Assembly (NCBI GenBank): GCA_029982795.1
Contig: JARRBY010000007.1
Coordinates: 1-33,221, forward strand
Source: Patescibacteria group bacterium
GTDB lineage: Bacteria > Patescibacteriota > Patescibacteriia > Patescibacteriales > UBA12465
DNA: 33,221 nucleotides
Direction: 5' to 3'
Part shown: in pieces, positions 31,267 through 33,221 of the stretch
How the letters are laid out: each line of letters begins with the position of its first letter
Position numbering within the stretch: position 1 is the stretch's first letter
Program-made: the position numbers and the translations under genes
Notes under the pieces: model-generated
What the model was told of the DNA's origin: nothing
Seen by the model: only the letters and a program-made list of their open reading frames with translations
The model's database searches: none

Positions 31267-31995
31267 ATGAAAAAAATAATAATTGCTAATTGGAAGATGT
31301 GTCTATCTTTTAAAGAAACGCAATTGTTACTTGAAAAAATTGCCACTTTTGATAATTATAATCATTCTTTAATTGTTTGTCCTGATTTTCTCAATCTTGC
31401 TCGAGCAGCGTCAATTTTGCGGAATACTAAAATTAAATTAGGGAGTCAAAATTGTTCCTTTCATCATCATGGCGCTTATACCGGGGAAATATCAGCTTTG
31501 GACATAAAGGAAACGGAGGCGGAATACGTTATTATTGGTCATAGTGAAAGGCGACGAATTTTTAAAGAAGATAATTCTATGATAAATCAAAAAATAAAGA
31601 TTGCGCTTGAAGCGAAATTAAAGCCGATTCTTTGTTTAGGAGAAAATTTATTAGAAAGAAATAACGGACGCACTCGACCAGTTTTGAAAGCCCAACTTAA
31701 AAATGCTTTAAAAGGAATTAAAATAAAAAAAGCTAATGATTTAATTTTAGCTTATGAGCCCGTTTGGGCGATAGGCAGTGGTCAGCCAATGGAGTATGAG
31801 GAGGCTAATAAAATGCATAAATATATTGCTGAGCGGGCTTATGCATTGACAGGAAAGAAGCTATCGGTTATTTATGGAGGTAGTGTAAAGCTTGATAATG
31901 CACATGACTTTATTAGTCAAAAGAATATTGCCGGCTTATTAGTCGGTGGAGCTAGTTTAAAGGCAGACAGTTTAAAGCAGTTGTTAAATATATAA
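31267..31995 (+). CDS. tpiA: Triosephosphate isomerase
   Basis: A 242-aa TIM-barrel enzyme that interconverts dihydroxyacetone phosphate and glyceraldehyde 3-phosphate. The catalytic residues are N8 and K10 in ANWKM, H92 in IIGHSERR and E164 in LAYEPVWAIGSG (the mobile loop 6), followed by YGGSV and GLLVGGASL phosphate-binding segments. The start at 31267 gives the classical MKKIIIANWKM opening; an upstream in-frame ATG at 31174 lies inside the epimerase gene and is unlikely. It is slightly short for the family. Together with pgk and eno elsewhere in the window it shows a lower glycolytic route; GAPDH is not in the window. Confidence 0.95.
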   Translation: MKKIIIANWKMCLSFKETQLLLEKIATFDNYNHSLIVCPDFLNLARAASILRNTKIKLGSQNCSFHHHGAYTGEISALDIKETEAEYVIIGHSERRRIFKEDNSMINQKIKIALEAKLKPILCLGENLLERNNGRTRPVLKAQLKNALKGIKIKKANDLILAYEPVWAIGSGQPMEYEEANKMHKYIAERAYALTGKKLSVIYGGSVKLDNAHDFISQKNIAGLLVGGASLKADSLKQLLNI

Positions 31996-32001
31996 ATTAT
32001 A

Positions 32002-32820
32002 ATGATGATATTAATTTCTCTTATTTTAATATTAATTTCTCTCATAATTATTATTGTTATTGTCGTGAGGAAGTTTCCCGTTTTAGCAATTTTAGATGTG
32101 GAAAATATTTCCAAAGAAAAAGAGGCTAAATTTAAAGACATGATAGTAAAGGCGCGCTTGGATAGAGACTTAGCCAAGTTTAGTGGTTTTTTTGGTAATA
32201 TTTTTTTGAAAATTAACACCAGTTTAGGGCATTTATTAAAAAGAGCGCAAGATAATTTAAGCAAAATTAAGCTTAAACATGAGGTGGATAAGGACATTTC
32301 TTATCAGAAAAAAGAAAAACGTTTGAAAGATTTAAAACGACAGGCGGATGAATTTATTAAAGCAGAAAAATTTGCTGAAGCAGAAAATAATTTAGTAGCT
32401 ATTATTAGTTTGGATCAGAAAAATCTGTCGGCTTTTTTTAAATTAGGTGAAGTATATGAGGAATTGCGAAAATATCCTGAAGCGAGGCAAACTTATGAGT
32501 ATGCTTTAAAACTTAGTAAAGTATATTATAAAGAAAGAGGAAGAAGGCCAAAAATAAATCCTCAGGAAATTTATTTTTCTCTTGCGCAGCTTGAGAAAAA
32601 GGCGGGTAATATTGCAGCGGCTTATGATAATATTTTAGAGGCCTTGGAAATAGAACCGAGTAGTCCTCGTTTTCTTGATTTAATTTTGGATTTAAGTATA
32701 ATAAAAAAAGATAAAGCCGCTTCTTGGCAGTATCTTAATCGTTTATCAGAGGCTAATCCGGAAAATAAAAAATTGGAGGAAAGGAGAAGAGCAATCGAAG
32801 AAATTGAAGAAGAAGAATAA
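32002..32820 (+). CDS. Membrane-anchored TPR protein
   Basis: A 272-aa protein with an N-terminal hydrophobic helix (about 2-23, unusually rich in Ile/Leu) and a soluble part of about 240 residues. A basic coiled region (about 45-120) leads to tetratricopeptide repeats (about 120-260): DEFIKAEKFAEAENNLVAIISLDQKNLSAFFKLGEVYEEL, a second repeat EARQTYEYALKLS, and a third LEKKAGNIAAAYDNILEALEIEPSS. The end is strongly acidic. It probably scaffolds a protein complex at the cytoplasmic membrane; the partner is unknown. It follows tpiA by six bases and ends at the terminator at 32835-32855. Confidence 0.82.
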   Translation: MMILISLILILISLIIIIVIVVRKFPVLAILDVENISKEKEAKFKDMIVKARLDRDLAKFSGFFGNIFLKINTSLGHLLKRAQDNLSKIKLKHEVDKDISYQKKEKRLKDLKRQADEFIKAEKFAEAENNLVAIISLDQKNLSAFFKLGEVYEELRKYPEARQTYEYALKLSKVYYKERGRRPKINPQEIYFSLAQLEKKAGNIAAAYDNILEALEIEPSSPRFLDLILDLSIIKKDKAASWQYLNRLSEANPENKKLEERRRAIEEIEEEE

Positions 32821-32834
32821 AATATTAAAAAAGA

Positions 32835-32855
32835 AAAAAGGCATTTTGCCTTTTT
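32835..32855 (+). terminator. Terminator after the epimerase-tpiA-TPR operon
   Basis: AAAAAGGC (32835-32842), five-base loop, GCCTTTTT (32848-32855). It lies 14 bases after the TPR stop codon and only eight bases before tRNA-Thr. Confidence 0.75.
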
Positions 32856-32863
32856 CTAAATTA

Positions 32864-32936
32864 GCCGTTGTAGCTCAGCTGGTAGAGCATCTCCATGGTA
32901 AGGAGAAGGTCACCGGTTCAATCCCGGTCAACGGCT
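32864..32936 (+). tRNA. tRNA-Thr (anticodon GGU)
   Basis: A 73-nt plus-strand cloverleaf. The acceptor GCCGTTG pairs with CAACGGC, the D arm is TAGCTCAGCTGGTAGAGC, the anticodon stem TCTCC/GGAGA holds loop ATGGTAA with anticodon GGT, and the T arm has GGTTCAATCC. The discriminator is T, as in the other tRNA-Thr of the window. CCA is not encoded. No promoter is visible between it and the preceding terminator. Confidence 0.95.
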
Positions 32937-32944
32937 CTAAGAGA

Positions 32945-32970
32945 TAAAATCACCCCTAGGGGTGATTTTA
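32945..32970 (+). terminator. Terminator of tRNA-Thr(GGU)
   Basis: A perfect 26-base palindrome with a GC core (CACCCCTAGGGGTG) flanked by A/T and followed by a T run to 32975. It starts eight bases beyond the tRNA. Confidence 0.85.
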
Positions 32971-33074
32971 TTTTTGTTTGGTATTATTATAAAATAATGA
33001 AAAAGAAATTATTCTGTTTATTTGGCTAATATTATAGTAATTATAAAATATATGAAATATTGCTTGAAATAGTA

Positions 33075-33103
33075 TTGACAAAAATAAGTATATATGCTAC
33101 AAT
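33075..33103 (+). promoter_or_regulatory. Strong sigma70 promoter of the right-edge gene
   Basis: Consensus TTGACA (33075-33080), exactly 17 bases, TG-C extension and TACAAT (33098-33103). The predicted start near 33110 gives a leader of about 40 bases with an AAGGAAG ribosome site. The stretch 32976-33074 holds nothing else that I recognise. Confidence 0.8.
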
Positions 33104-33150
33104 GTTTTTACATTAAAAAGTACATTCACAAATAAATAAAAAAGGAAGAT

Positions 33151-33221
33151 ATGAAAAATCTAAAAGGAATTTTCTCTGGTATGTTAGGAGGAATTGTCTC
33201 TTCTCTTTTGCAAGATGCGGG
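33151..33221 (+). CDS. Start of an unidentified gene (cut by the window edge)
   Basis: Twenty-three complete codons and two further bases are visible, open to the edge of the window. The peptide starts MKNLKGIFSGMLGGIVSSLL and continues QDAG; it has two lysines, then a glycine-rich hydrophobic stretch that could be a signal peptide, membrane anchor or pilin-like leader. Unlike most genes here it has a clear Shine-Dalgarno (AAGGAAG, four bases before ATG) and a near-consensus promoter, which suggests strong expression. Too little is visible to name a family. Confidence 0.6.
   Translation, partial: MKNLKGIFSGMLGGIVSSLLQDA

Noticed and set aside
31917-32297. Minus-strand frame of 126 codons over tpiA and the TPR gene
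   Set aside because: Antisense shadow spanning the junction of two well-supported genes, with simple Ile/Leu-rich composition.
1-33221. CRISPR arrays, insertion sequences, integrases or phage genes
   Set aside because: No regularly spaced repeats, transposase motifs or att-like duplications of the tRNA ends were seen; the segment looks like ordinary vertically inherited chromosome.

Overview
The window is a low-GC (roughly one third G+C by eye), gene-dense bacterial chromosome segment. Gene content and sequence style point to a member of the Candidate Phyla Radiation (Patescibacteria), probably on the Parcubacteria side. The clues are small divergent core genes, many short membrane proteins, envelope genes of the type seen in these genomes, starts mostly without Shine-Dalgarno sequences, and 26 TAA, 3 TAG and no TGA stops among 29 complete genes. 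This placement is inference from protein style, since no 16S or ribosomal protein gene is present.

Layout. 1-4050: the start of dnaB (minus, cut by the window edge), tRNA-Thr(UGU) and tRNA-Lys(UUU) in one minus unit, then mtaB, an ECF sigma factor and its probable membrane anti-sigma factor on the plus strand. 4070-6116: a disulfide/redox island with three thioredoxin-fold proteins, one fused to a CcdA-like membrane domain. 6176-8761: a free-standing 104-aa orphan, tRNA-Glu(CUC), fmt, dedA and def; dedA and def overlap tail to tail by 72 bases. 8766-11447: a minus operon with a surface protein carrying four repeats, a LigB-type dioxygenase-like protein, a small protein and def. 11464-14250: clpB alone between a terminator and a sigma70 promoter overlapped by a CIRCE element.

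14448-24284 is the most unusual part: a plus-strand envelope block with a small membrane protein, a membrane-anchored Clp-type AAA+ protein whose first ATPase ring and pore loops are degenerate, a WecA/TagO-like sugar-phosphate transferase fused in frame to the queuosine enzyme QueH, an L,D-transpeptidase with calcium-type repeats, a beta-propeller lipoprotein, a polytopic membrane protein, and an HtrA-like protein without its catalytic triad. It runs without a visible terminator into a glycolytic block of pgk, eno and a phosphoglycerate-mutase-like pseudoenzyme that has lost its whole transferase domain (24290-27633). A bidirectional terminator then separates it from a minus gyrB-DUF212 unit. 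The right end carries a nucleotide-sugar epimerase, tpiA and a TPR protein, then tRNA-Thr(GGU), and finally a new gene cut by the window end behind a near-consensus promoter.

Regulatory signals are unusually readable. About ten candidate promoters share a TTGnnn-like -35 box and a spacer of exactly 17 bases, many with a TG-extended -10, and most transcription units end in clear rho-independent terminators. Three proteins look like remodelled or dead relatives of enzymes (the Clp, HtrA and mutase homologues), and these with the WecA-QueH fusion are the strongest leads.
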